NCBI RefSeq assembly: GCF_000372745.1
Contig: NZ_KB889703.1
Coordinates: 1 to 53,347, forward strand
DNA length: 53,347 bases
Reading direction: 5' to 3'
Source: Embleya scabrispora DSM 41855
Lineage (GTDB): Bacteria > Actinomycetota > Actinomycetes > Streptomycetales > Streptomycetaceae
The position numbers and the translations under genes are program-made. A model generated the notes under the pieces. That model was given only the letters and a program-made list of their open reading frames with translations. It had not been told where the DNA came from and did not search any database. Every line of letters begins with the position of its first letter. Within the stretch, counting starts at the first letter, position 1. Of the stretch, positions 36,632-45,236 are shown piece after piece.

Positions 36632-38464
36632 ATGGCGTTCGAACCGATCCAGTCGCTTGTCGCCCGCGCGATCGACCGCTTCCCCGACCGAGTCGCCGTA
36701 CAGACCGCGCACGGCTCGCTGCGCTATCGCGAACTGGACCAACGCGTCGACGCCGTCGCGGCCGAGCTGTATCGGTGCGGAGCACGCGGCGCCTCCGTCG
36801 TCGCGGTCCTCGCCGGCGACCGGGCCGAGCTGACCGCGGCCCTGCTCGCCGTCCTGCGGCTGGGCGGTGTGGTGGTCCCCCTCGACGTGGGCACCCGGCC
36901 GGATCGGCTGGGCTGGATGCTGCGCGAGGCGGACCCCGATCTCCTGGTCGTCGGCGCCGACGACGGCGACCTCGCGGAGGACGTGCGCGACACGTGCGAC
37001 CGGGCCACCCTGGTCGATCTCGGCACGGTCAAGGACCGACCCGGGAACGACTACCCGCCCCACGTGCCGGCGCCGGACGATCCCTGCTACCTGTTCTTCA
37101 CCTCCGGCTCCACCGGCCGGCCCAAGGGGATCCTCGGCCGGCTGAGCGCGGTGGACCACTACATCCGCTGGGAGGCGGAGCTGCTCGGCGCCGGTCCCCA
37201 ATGGCGGGTGGGCCAGCTGATCTCGCCCGCGTTCGACGCCGTGCTGCGCGACCTGCTCCTGCCGTTGAGCGTGGGCGCGACGGTATGCGTGCCGGCCGAG
37301 GACGTCCGGCTCGACCCGGTCGCCCTGTGCCGGTGGCTGGACCGGGAACGGATCGATCTGATCCACTGCGTGCCCTCGGTCTTTCGCGCCCTGGCGGGCG
37401 CGATCGACACGGTCCGGCCGGGGTTCGAGGCGCTGAAGTGCGTGGCCCTGTCCGGCGAGCGCGTGCTGCCCGCCGACGCCGCCGGCTGGTTCGACCGCTT
37501 CGGCGAGCGGATCCGGCTGCTGAACCTCTACGGGCCCTCGGAAACCACCATGACGAAGACCTTCCACTTCGTCACCGCCGCCGACGCCCGGGGCAGGTCC
37601 GTCCCGATCGGGCGCCCGATGCCCGACACCGTCGTATTGCTGCTCGACGAACGCGGCCGGGAGGTACCGCCGGGGCGGGTCGGCGAGATTCACCTGCGTA
37701 CGGCCTACCGCAGCCTCGGGTACCACCGCAGGCCGCAGGAGACCGAACGCGCCTTCATCGCCGACCCCACCCGGCCCGGCGACGACGAAGTCGTCTACCG
37801 GACCGGTGACTTCGCCCGCCTGCTGCTCGACGGCACGCTCGACTTCCTCGGCCGCCGGGACCGACAGGTCAAGGTCGGCGGCGTGCGGGTGGAGTTGGAC
37901 GGGGTGGAGCAGCTCCTGCGCGAGGACCCGTCGGTCGCCGAGGCGGCCGTCGTGTCGGTCGAGCCGGACGACGCCCCGCCGTACCTGTGCGCGTTCGTCG
38001 AGACCGGCACCGGGACGGACCCCGAGGAGCTTCGCTCCCGGCTGAGCGAGCATCTGCGCGCACACCTGCCGGACGGCGCGATCCCGGGGGTGATCGTGCC
38101 GCTGGAGTTCATCCCGCGCACCATCAGCGGCAAGATCGACCGCAAGGCGCTCACCGTGCCCGTGCGGTCCCCCGCCCGACCGGACGCGGACGCCGTCGCA
38201 CCGCGCACCGCCACCGAACGCACGATCGCCGGGATCTGGGCGCGTACGCTGCCGGCCCCGGTCGACGACGTGCACACCCGGTTCTTCGACGTGGGCACCT
38301 CGCTGGCCGTGATCTCGGTACTGGCGCGGCTGACCGAGGAGTTCGGGGTGTCCGTCCCGCTGGCGGACTTCCTGGCGAACCAGACGATCGAGGGCCTGTC
38401 GCACCTGGTCGAGCGCTTGCTGCTCGCCGACGACGACGCCGACGACGACCTCTTCGGGAGCTGA
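36632..38464 (+). CDS. Free-standing A-PCP didomain
   Basis: A 610-residue adenylation plus carrier protein. The A domain has [11 protein letters not shown] (about residue 156), LYGPSET, YRTGDFARL and the catalytic lysine region ISGKIDRKAL. The hand-aligned code DARHASLMTK begins with Asp, so an alpha-amino acid is expected, but I cannot name it. The PCP has DVGTSL with Ser557. The start ATG at 36632 follows AAAGGAAA. Such didomains hold an amino acid as a thioester for tailoring, then hand it to a C domain. Here the tailoring candidates are the following PP-loop protein and the acyl-CoA dehydrogenase at the operon end; the acceptor may be the N-terminal C domain of the first NRPS. Confidence 0.88.
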   Translation: MAFEPIQSLVARAIDRFPDRVAVQTAHGSLRYRELDQRVDAVAAELYRCGARGASVVAVLAGDRAELTAALLAVLRLGGVVVPLDVGTRPDRLGWMLREADPDLLVVGADDGDLAEDVRDTCDRATLVDLGTVKDRPGNDYPPHVPAPDDPCYLFFTSGSTGRPKGILGRLSAVDHYIRWEAELLGAGPQWRVGQLISPAFDAVLRDLLLPLSVGATVCVPAEDVRLDPVALCRWLDRERIDLIHCVPSVFRALAGAIDTVRPGFEALKCVALSGERVLPADAAGWFDRFGERIRLLNLYGPSETTMTKTFHFVTAADARGRSVPIGRPMPDTVVLLLDERGREVPPGRVGEIHLRTAYRSLGYHRRPQETERAFIADPTRPGDDEVVYRTGDFARLLLDGTLDFLGRRDRQVKVGGVRVELDGVEQLLREDPSVAEAAVVSVEPDDAPPYLCAFVETGTGTDPEELRSRLSEHLRAHLPDGAIPGVIVPLEFIPRTISGKIDRKALTVPVRSPARPDADAVAPRTATERTIAGIWARTLPAPVDDVHTRFFDVGTSLAVISVLARLTEEFGVSVPLADFLANQTIEGLSHLVERLLLADDDADDDLFGS

Positions 38465-38465
38465 C

Positions 38466-40925
38466 ATGACCGACCAGCCACTGGACGCCGAGCAGACCGA
38501 GTCCGTCGAACGCCGGGTGCGGACGGCCGTGTTGGACCAGGACGGCGTCCTCGACTGCGCCGTCGTGCTCAACGAGGCCGACCCCGCGGCGGCCGGCGCC
38601 CGCGCCTGTGTCCGGTGCGGGATCAGCGCCGCGTACCCGGGACTGCGCTTCGACCCGGACGGGGTCTGTTCGCTGTGCGCGCGCTACGCCGCCCATCGAT
38701 CGGCGATGCACGCCTACTTCCGTGACCCACGGGAGCTGGCGCCGCGGCTGCGCGAGGCCGCGCGAGGGCGCGGATCGGACTACGACTGCCTGCTGCTGTT
38801 CAGTGGCGGCAAGGACAGCACGTATGTGCTCTACCAGCTCGTGGGACTGGGTCTGCGGGTGATGACCTTCACCTTCGACAACGGGTTCATCTCGCGGACC
38901 GCGCTGCGCAACGTCGAGACCGTCACCGCCGAACTGGGCATCGAACACGTCACCGCCACCCACGCCGAGCAGAAGCGGATCTTCCTGAACTCGCTCCAGG
39001 AGCACAAGAGCGTGTGCAACGGGTGCTTCCGCTCCCTCCTGGACCTGAGCACCGAACTCGCGCACCAGCGCGACATCCCCACGGTGGTCACCGGGCTCTC
39101 CCGCGGCCAGATCATGGACGAGCGGCTGTCCTGGTTCCACGAGCAGGGCATCTTCGACGTGGCCGAGATCGAGGAGAAGCTGCGGCTGGGCCGGGAGGTG
39201 TACCACCGGGCCGCGGGCACGGTCGACGCCGCCGCGGTGAACGCGGTCCAGGTCGTCGACTACTTCCGCTACTCGGCGGTGACGAAGGAGGACGTGCGAG
39301 CCTTCCTGCGCGAGCGCTCGTCGTTCTGGGCGCAGCCCACCGATACGGGGTTCTGCAGCTCGAACTGCATGATCAACGATGTGGGCACCTACGTTCACGC
39401 CGCGGAGCGCGGTTTCCACAACTACGAGGCGCCGACCCGCTGGGAGGTACGGCTCGGGCATCTGGACGTCGCCGAGGCGGACGCGGAGCTGCGCGCCCCG
39501 GTGGAGACCGCGCAGGTGAAACGGATGCTGGCCAGGATCGGCTATCCGGACCCGGCCGACGCCGACCGGACGGGTGCCCGGCTGGCGGTCTACTACGTTG
39601 CCGACCGAAGCGCGTCGGGCGACCGGCTCGCGGCCGCGGTGGCCGATGCCCTGCCGCCCGCACTGGTACCGGCGCAGTGGGTGCAGGTGGCGGAGATCCC
39701 CAGGGTCGCGGGCGCCGTGGATCAGTGGGCTCTGCGCGGGATGCACCGCCCGAAGGCCCCGGGCTCGCGGGGCGGGGGCGTCACCGCGGACGCGGATTCC
39801 GATCGCTCGGTCGCGGTCCGTCCGGTACAGCGTCGGATTCTCGATCGGGATCCGGTCCGGGCGGCGCACCGGGCCCGAGCCCTGTTCCTGACCTCGGAGG
39901 CCGGTTTCCCGGTCACCGACCTGAAGCGGGTGTGGCTGCAACTGCTTTTGCACCACGAGGCGTTGCGGCTGCGGTTCGGCCACGGGGATCAGGGCTGGCG
40001 GCAGTCCCGGGGCGGCCTCGGCGGTGCGGTCCACGTCTCGCGGGTGGACCTCACCGACCAGGACCCGGGCGCGCAGGGGCAGGTGCTGCGTCGGCTCACC
40101 GACCGGATGCGGGCCCGGCTGCACGTCGATCGGGGTCCGCTGCTGCGGGCCGCGGTGGTCGACCGGGGTACCCGGCCGGCGGGTCTGTTGATCGTGGTGC
40201 ACGAACTGGCCGCGGATGTCGAGTCCTGGCGGGTGCTGTTGGCGGACCTGGCCCTGGGGCTGGGACAGCTCCAGGCGGGCTCGGACGTCCGGTTGCCGCC
40301 TGCCGCGTCGTTCCTGGACCACCCGGCCGAGCTTGCCGACGTCGAGGACGAGGCGGGCCCCGAGGTCGCCGGGGCCGGCTGTGTCCTCCCGGGTTCGCCC
40401 GCACCCGAGCCGATCGCCGAGGAGCCGCTCGAAGCGCGCTGCCCGGTGCGCGCGGCGACGGCCCGCGACGTCGCCGCTGCGATCGCGCACGTGCTGGTCG
40501 AGGAGTTCGGCGGCGGGCGACTGGTCGCGGACGTCCTCGATCACACCACGCGCAGGCCCGCGGCACGGGTGATCGGTCCGCTGGCCGAAGCGGACCGCTG
40601 GGTGGTGACCCCACTCGCGCGGGGAGCGAGCGTCGTACGGGTCGCGGGAGCGGCCGAGCCGGCCCGGGTGCGCTACGAACACTTCGGCGATCCGGCCGCC
40701 GCGCTGCTTCCGTCGGGGGTGGCCTGGACGCTGCGCGACACGGTGTGGCGGGACTTCGCCGGGCCGGGGCACCCGGGCGACACCGATGCGACGATCACCG
40801 GTGTCGTCGACGCCGGCGAGCTCGTGCTCACCTGGTGGTGTCCCGCCTCCGTGGGCACGCGGCTGGCGGCGGCCCACATCCCCGAGCGCGTCGCGCAGCG
40901 GCTGATCGGGGAGCAGGCCGGCTGA
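38466..40925 (+). CDS. PP-loop ATPase domain inside an adenylation C-subdomain, fused to an epimerization-like domain
   Basis: An 819-residue chimera. Residues 12-40 (ESVERRVRTAVLDQDGVLDC) look like the first strands and helix of an adenylation C-subdomain. From about 46 an N-type ATP-pyrophosphatase is inserted: Cys48/51 and Cys68/71 as a CxxC pair, SGGKDST at 113-119, CNGC at 184-187, and Cys297/301. It resembles WbpG/PseA-type sugar amidotransferases and sulfurtransferases. At about 371-428 the adenylation subdomain resumes (RLAVYYVAD... LPPALVPAQWVQVAEIP) but ends AGAVDQWAL, without the catalytic Lys. From about 447 a condensation/epimerization-like domain follows, with HELAADVESW (579-588) replacing HHxxxDxxSW. 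It starts one base after the A-PCP gene. Its role is unknown: amidine or thio-group formation on a carrier-bound amino acid is a guess. Confidence 0.75.
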   Translation: MTDQPLDAEQTESVERRVRTAVLDQDGVLDCAVVLNEADPAAAGARACVRCGISAAYPGLRFDPDGVCSLCARYAAHRSAMHAYFRDPRELAPRLREAARGRGSDYDCLLLFSGGKDSTYVLYQLVGLGLRVMTFTFDNGFISRTALRNVETVTAELGIEHVTATHAEQKRIFLNSLQEHKSVCNGCFRSLLDLSTELAHQRDIPTVVTGLSRGQIMDERLSWFHEQGIFDVAEIEEKLRLGREVYHRAAGTVDAAAVNAVQVVDYFRYSAVTKEDVRAFLRERSSFWAQPTDTGFCSSNCMINDVGTYVHAAERGFHNYEAPTRWEVRLGHLDVAEADAELRAPVETAQVKRMLARIGYPDPADADRTGARLAVYYVADRSASGDRLAAAVADALPPALVPAQWVQVAEIPRVAGAVDQWALRGMHRPKAPGSRGGGVTADADSDRSVAVRPVQRRILDRDPVRAAHRARALFLTSEAGFPVTDLKRVWLQLLLHHEALRLRFGHGDQGWRQSRGGLGGAVHVSRVDLTDQDPGAQGQVLRRLTDRMRARLHVDRGPLLRAAVVDRGTRPAGLLIVVHELAADVESWRVLLADLALGLGQLQAGSDVRLPPAASFLDHPAELADVEDEAGPEVAGAGCVLPGSPAPEPIAEEPLEARCPVRAATARDVAAAIAHVLVEEFGGGRLVADVLDHTTRRPAARVIGPLAEADRWVVTPLARGASVVRVAGAAEPARVRYEHFGDPAAALLPSGVAWTLRDTVWRDFAGPGHPGDTDATITGVVDAGELVLTWWCPASVGTRLAAAHIPERVAQRLIGEQAG

Positions 40926-40926
40926 G

Positions 40927-41718
40927 GTGGCGCGCTCACGCACCCTCGGTGTGCTCGGTGGGATGGGACCGGCGGCGACGGCGGAGTTCCTGCGGCTGCT
41001 GGCCGTGCGCGTCGCGGCCGGCAGCGACCAGGAGCACCCCCGGATCCTGATGCTGTCCGAGCCGGGCATCCCGGACCGGACCGCCGCGCTGCTCAGGGGC
41101 GACGACGCACCGCTCCTGCCGATCCGGCAGGCGCTGTTCACCCTTGCCGACTGGGGCGCGGAGCTGCTCGCGGTGCCCTGCAACACCGCGCACGTCTACA
41201 TCGATCGATTCCGCAGCCGACTGCCGGTGCCCCTGGTGCACATCGTGGAGGCGAGCGTGCGGGCCGCCGAGGTCGCCAGTCCCGACGGGGCCTGGTTGAC
41301 GGCGACCGCGGGTACCGTCGCCGGCGGCATCTATCAGCGCTATGCGCAGCACCGGGGATACCGACTCCTGCTCCCCCACGAGGCGCTCCAGCAGCGCATC
41401 CACGCCGCCACCGTGCTGGTGAAGGCGAACCGGCTGCCGGCTGCCGGCGCGACCCTGGGTTCGGCGGTCCACGAGCTGCTGCGCATTCGGTGCCTGCCGG
41501 TGATCAGCGCCTGTACCGAACTCCCGCTCGCCTACGCGCACAGCGGGCTGCCGGCGGAATTCCAGGTGTCCAGCGTCGACGCGCTGGCGTCGGCCTGCGC
41601 GCACGCCCTGTACCCCCACCGCGGACCCGTACCGGGCCTGCTCTCGTCGACGGCCCGACGGGCGGTCGCCGGGTCCGGCTCCGGGTCCACGTCCGATCCC
41701 CCCGAAGGAGCACGATGA
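40927..41718 (+). CDS. Aspartate/glutamate racemase-family protein
   Basis: A 263-residue PLP-independent racemase homologue. Both catalytic cysteines are visible: AVPCNTAH (Cys85) and VISACTELPLAY (Cys196), and it opens with LGVLGGMGPAATAEF, typical of the aspartate racemase branch. The GTG at 40927 lies one base after the preceding stop. The end overlaps the acyl-CoA dehydrogenase start (ATGA). It may supply a D-amino acid for one adenylation domain. This would fit the absence of an intact epimerization domain in the synthetases. The actual substrate (Asp, Glu or another amino acid) is not determined by sequence. Confidence 0.88.
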   Translation: MARSRTLGVLGGMGPAATAEFLRLLAVRVAAGSDQEHPRILMLSEPGIPDRTAALLRGDDAPLLPIRQALFTLADWGAELLAVPCNTAHVYIDRFRSRLPVPLVHIVEASVRAAEVASPDGAWLTATAGTVAGGIYQRYAQHRGYRLLLPHEALQQRIHAATVLVKANRLPAAGATLGSAVHELLRIRCLPVISACTELPLAYAHSGLPAEFQVSSVDALASACAHALYPHRGPVPGLLSSTARRAVAGSGSGSTSDPPEGAR

Positions 41719-42869
41719 CACGCTCACGCCTGTCGAAGGAACGCCGGCTGCTGCGCGAGACGGTCGCCGACTTCGCCCGCGCCAAGGTGGCTCCGGTGAT
41801 CGCCGATATCTACCGACGCGAGGAGTTTCCCTACGAACTGGTCGCCGCCATGGGCCGCATGGGCTTGTTCGGACTGCCCTTCGAGGAACGCTACGGCGGC
41901 ATGGGCGGGGATGTGTTCACCCTGTGTCTGGCCATCGAGGAACTGGCCAGAGTGGACTGCTCGGTGGCCGTCGCACTGTCCGCGGGCGTGACGCTCGGCG
42001 CGATCCCCATCCATCGGTTCGGCACCGCGGCACAGAAGGAACGCTGGCTCCCCGCCCTGTGCACCGGCGAGCGGATCGCCGGCTTCGGGCTCACCGAACC
42101 CGGCGGCGGGACCGACACGGCGGCGGCCCGCACCAAGGCGGCACTCGACGGCGACGAATGGGTGATCAACGGCAGCAAGGCGTTCATCACCAACTCCGGC
42201 ACCGACATCACCAGCCTGGTCACGGTGACGGCGGTGACCGGTACCCGCGCCGACGGCGCCAAGGAGATCTCCGCGCTCGTCGTGCCGTCGGGCACCCCGG
42301 GCTTCACGGTGGCGCCGTCGTACTCCAAGGTGGGCTGGTGCGCCTCGGACACCCACGAACTCGGTTTCGCCGACTGCCGGGTGCCGGCCGAGCACCTGCT
42401 CGGCGAACGCGGCCTGGGCATCGCGCAGTTCATGTCGGTGCTGGACGAGAGCAGGATCGCGATCTCGGCCGTCGGAGCGGGGATGGCCCAGGGCTGCGTG
42501 GACGAGTGTGTGCGCCATGCCAAGGAGCGGACGGCGTTCGGGCAGCGCATCGGCGCGTACCAGTCGATCCAGTTCAAGATCGCCGACATGGAGACGCGCG
42601 CCCACACCGCACGCCTGGCCTACTACTCGGCTGCGGCCTCGATGCTGCGCGGCGAATCCTTCTCGAAGGAGGCGGCGATGGCCAAGCTGGTCTCCTCCAG
42701 GGCGGCGATGGACAACGCCAGGGACGCGACCCAGATCTTCGGTGGCTCCGGCGTGATGAACGACAGCCCCGTGGGCCGCTTCTACCGCGACGCCAAGATC
42801 CTGGAAATCGGCGAAGGCACCACCGAGGTACAACAGATGATGATCGCCAGGCACCTTGGCTTGTCCTGA
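41715..42869 (+). CDS. Acyl-CoA dehydrogenase-family flavoenzyme
   Basis: A 384-residue flavin dehydrogenase with the usual segments: FGLTEPGGGTDTAAARTKA, WVINGSKAFITNSGTD, RTAFGQRIGAYQSIQFKIAD and ATQIFGGSGVMND. The catalytic base Glu367 is in IGEGTTEVQQ, the position used by short-chain enzymes. In peptide pathways related proteins oxidise aminoacyl-PCP thioesters, for example prolyl-PCP to pyrrole. The free A-PCP protein three genes upstream is the likely carrier, so alpha,beta-desaturation of that amino acid is proposed. An ordinary fatty-acid role is less likely given the four-base overlap with the racemase gene (ribosome-binding site GAAGGAG). It is the last gene of the operon. Confidence 0.9.
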   Translation: MTRSRLSKERRLLRETVADFARAKVAPVIADIYRREEFPYELVAAMGRMGLFGLPFEERYGGMGGDVFTLCLAIEELARVDCSVAVALSAGVTLGAIPIHRFGTAAQKERWLPALCTGERIAGFGLTEPGGGTDTAAARTKAALDGDEWVINGSKAFITNSGTDITSLVTVTAVTGTRADGAKEISALVVPSGTPGFTVAPSYSKVGWCASDTHELGFADCRVPAEHLLGERGLGIAQFMSVLDESRIAISAVGAGMAQGCVDECVRHAKERTAFGQRIGAYQSIQFKIADMETRAHTARLAYYSAAASMLRGESFSKEAAMAKLVSSRAAMDNARDATQIFGGSGVMNDSPVGRFYRDAKILEIGEGTTEVQQMMIARHLGLS

Positions 42870-43033
42870 CCCCACCGCCGGGCAGCGCCGCGACGCGTCA
42901 TCTCCGGGTTCGCCGACCTCCGAGTGGCCCTCGGCGAGTTCGGGAAGGGCCGACGCCATTGCCGGCCGGTCACCGGATCCGGACGCGCGCGGCCCGACCC
43001 CGGGAGTCCGAGGCTGCGCCGACTGCCCGGAAC

Positions 43034-43066
43034 GTCGCGGCCGGCCACGCTCGGTCCGGCCGCGAC
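43034..43066. terminator. Bidirectional terminator hairpin
   Basis: A perfect 11-bp GC-rich inverted repeat, GTCGCGGCCGG / CCGGCCGCGAC, with an 11-base loop, followed by CTTTCT. It lies 165 bases after the operon's last gene and 24 bases from the end of the chitinase relic on the opposite strand. It is well placed to end the synthetase operon. Confidence 0.7.
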
Positions 43067-43089
43067 CTTTCTCGGGTGGGGCGAGTGGG

Positions 43090-43476
43090 TTATCCCAGTC
43101 CGCGGTCGAGGGCGGCGGCGAGTTCGCCGTTCTCGGTGTCGCCGCTCAGCTCCCAGAAGAAGGCGCCGCCCAGCTGCTGTTCCCTGGCCCACTTCGTCTT
43201 GACGGCGAGGCTGGCCGGGGTGTCGTAACCCCACCATTCGTTGCCGCAGTGGCCGTACGAGGTGCCGCCGGCCAGGCCGGTGGCGGGGCAACGAACCTTG
43301 AGCGCGCGGTAGCTTCCGTCACCCGACGCGGGCGCGGTCGCGGTGCCGCCCGGTTCGCTCTGGGTGACGCCCGTCCAGCCGTGGCCGTAGAAGGGAACGC
43401 CGAGCAGCAGCTTCTTCGCGGGTACGCCCTGCGTCCGGAGCTTGGCGATGGCATCGGCCGAGTTGAAGTTCGGCAC
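43090..43476 (-). pseudogene. C-terminal fragment of a GH18 chitinase
   Basis: About 128 residues from the end of a family 18 glycoside hydrolase. KLLLGVPFYGHGWTG, then NEWWGYDTPASLAVKTKWA and LGGAFFWELSGDTENGEL are the last barrel strands. The catalytic DxxDxDxE motif and the signal peptide are missing. Upstream, at about 43477, the frame runs into a reverse-transcriptase fragment, so the gene was cut by a group II intron or recombined with one. The remainder cannot make an active chitinase. Confidence 0.85.
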
Positions 43477-43601
43477 TGTCCTCGTTGAAGACCAACCCCC
43501 GGGGCCCGAGCCACGCGGACAGCCGTGCCTTGACCTCCTCGGCCTGTTCCCGTGAATGACACAAGGCGAGGAGATCGTCGGCATAGACGACCAGAGCCGG
43601 G
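43477..43601 (-). mobile_element. Group II intron reverse-transcriptase fragment
   Basis: A minus-strand frame reads LVVYADDLLALCHSREQAEE, then RLSAWLGPRGLVFNED. YADD is the reverse-transcriptase active site, and the following helix is typical of group II intron maturases (RYADDFV..C.S...A......L...GL..). Only about 40 residues remain. It joins directly onto the chitinase relic. No intron RNA domain V hairpin was identified. Confidence 0.75.
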
Positions 43602-43624
43602 GAGTCACGCGCCAGGATCGCGGC

Positions 43625-43880
43625 ATCACTGCCGACGCGCTCCCGTGGCACCGGTTCCCGCACTTGGTCGGGGACGCTCTCGCCCGGTTGCGCGTCGTCG
43701 ACGACCCCGTTCTCGACGAAGCTCTCCCGACCTTCCGGGACGATCTTCGGGTTCTTGCCGTCGACGCACTCGACCGGGTGGTCGCCGAGGATCCCGAGTT
43801 CGCCGCGCTGTGGGACGAGACCCCGGATGGCCCGAAGTGGCCGGCAGGCATTCGCCGCCTCCGCGCCGTCCTGGCCCCAC
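43625..43880 (+). pseudogene. DUF4259 C-terminal fragment
   Basis: On the plus strand a frame reads LPTFRDDLRVLAVDALDRVV, AEDPEFAALWDE and WPAGIRRLRAVLAP. This is the end of DUF4259 proteins (...LA..ALDR....DSELA.LW.E....W...L..LR..L). The N-terminal block (GTWGxGPFDNDxAxDF) is missing; upstream the frame overlaps the reverse-transcriptase fragment on the other strand. The frame remains open to about 44161 but without similarity. It is a truncated gene. Confidence 0.6.
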
Positions 43881-44261
43881 GGTTCGAGCCCGGGTCGGCG
43901 GCGGCACTTCGACACCACCACAACGTACGTCGCGGGGAGGGTGTTCGTGCACGTCAGAGCCCTATGCCTCTGGTGTGGGGCTCTTGGCGGGCCGGTGTCC
44001 TACCTGTGTGGGTTCCTCGTTTCGAGGGCCGCGCCGTGCGGGAGTGCGTCCGCAGCGAACGGGATGCGGGCGAGAAGATGTCCGTCACGCAGGTCGAGCA
44101 TGTTGACCCGGGCTTCGTCCGGGGCGATCACGGCTGCCGAGGTCCGCCGGGCCACGAATGATCCAGGGGGAGGCCGGGAGGGGCGCTGCCGCGGCTGCGA
44201 AGACTCGGGCGCGGGGGAGAATGGAACCGACGGGTGTCCTCCACACGAGGGAGAAAGGCCC
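43881..44261. other. Region upstream of the ABC exporter genes
   Basis: About 380 bases without a confident gene. A minus-strand frame near 44000-44165 (RVNMLDLRDGHLLARIPFAA) looks protein-like and may be a fragment, but it has no recognised family. The ribosome-binding site for the ABC gene (GGGAGAAAGG) is at 44250-44259. Confidence 0.45.
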
Positions 44262-45236
44262 GTGAACGAGGCGATTGACGTCGAGGACCTCGGCAAGCGG
44301 TTCGGCGCTGTGACGGCTCTCGAATCGGTGGACTTCCGTGTCGCCGCCGGGACGGTTTTCGGCCTCCTGGGCCCGAACGGCGCGGGCAAGAGCACGGCGA
44401 TCCGCATCCTGACCACGATCGCGCGTCCCACCGCCGGGCGGGCCTTCGTGCTCGGGCACGACGTGGTCCGCGATGCCGCCACGGTCCGGAGCATGATCGG
44501 GCTGGCCGGACAGTACGCAGCGGTCGACAAGAACCTCACCGGCCGGGAGAACCTGCGCCTGATCGGGCGCCTCACCCACATCCGGCGCTCCCGTGTCCGA
44601 GCCCGGGCGGCAGAGCTCTTGGAACGGTTCGACCTCGCGGAAGCGGGCGACCGCCCTGCCCGAACGTACTCCGGCGGCATGCGCAGGCGGCTGGACGTCG
44701 CTGCGGCTCTGGTCCCCGATCCGCCGGTGCTCTTCCTCGACGAGCCCACCACCGGACTTGACCCGCAAAGCCGCAATGCGTTGTGGGAGATGATCCGCGG
44801 CCTTGTCGCCGATGGGACCACCGTGCTCCTCACCACCCAGTATCTGGAGGAAGCCGACCAACTCGCCGAGCGGGTGGTGGTCATCGACCGGGGGCGGGTC
44901 ATCGCCGACGACACGCCGGCTGCGCTCAAGGCCCGCCTGGGCAACACGGTCATCGAACTCGACCTGGAGGAGGCCGGCCGGGGAGAGTGGGCAGCGCAAC
45001 TCGTGAGCGCTCGGTTCTCCACCCGCGCGGACGTCGAAGGCTCCCGATTGCGCTTGACGTCCCACGACGGGTCGCGGCCGCTGCTGGACATCCTGCGCCT
45101 CCTCGATGCCCACGGTCTGGTGCCCGGCGCTGTGGCGGTCCACGAGTCCAGCCTCGACGACGTGTTCCTGGAACTGACCGGCCGCCGCGCAAACGCCGCC
45201 CCGGAGTCCGCTCGAACCTCTCCGGATGAGTCGTGA
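44262..45236 (+). CDS. drrA-like: ABC transporter ATPase, DrrA type
   Basis: A 324-residue ATPase of the daunorubicin-resistance (DrrA) group. Walker A GPNGAGKST, signature YSGGMRRRLDVA, Walker B LFLDEPTTGLDP and the switch region LLTTQYLEEADQLA are all present. The C-terminal 90 residues, containing SSLDDVFLELTGR, form the extension typical of DrrA. It powers the membrane partner encoded next. The GTG at 44262 follows a strong GGGAGAAAGG. It lies to the right of the cluster beyond the chitinase relic; such pairs commonly give self-resistance to the cluster product. Confidence 0.92.
   Translation: MNEAIDVEDLGKRFGAVTALESVDFRVAAGTVFGLLGPNGAGKSTAIRILTTIARPTAGRAFVLGHDVVRDAATVRSMIGLAGQYAAVDKNLTGRENLRLIGRLTHIRRSRVRARAAELLERFDLAEAGDRPARTYSGGMRRRLDVAAALVPDPPVLFLDEPTTGLDPQSRNALWEMIRGLVADGTTVLLTTQYLEEADQLAERVVVIDRGRVIADDTPAALKARLGNTVIELDLEEAGRGEWAAQLVSARFSTRADVEGSRLRLTSHDGSRPLLDILRLLDAHGLVPGAVAVHESSLDDVFLELTGRRANAAPESARTSPDES

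Noticed and set aside
40927-42959. Long minus-strand open frames opposite the racemase and dehydrogenase genes
   Set aside because: Antisense shadows with no motifs, overlapping well-supported genes.
44000-44165. Protein-like minus-strand frame containing NMLDLRDGHLLARIPFAADA
   Set aside because: No start codon context and no recognised family; it may be chance composition.
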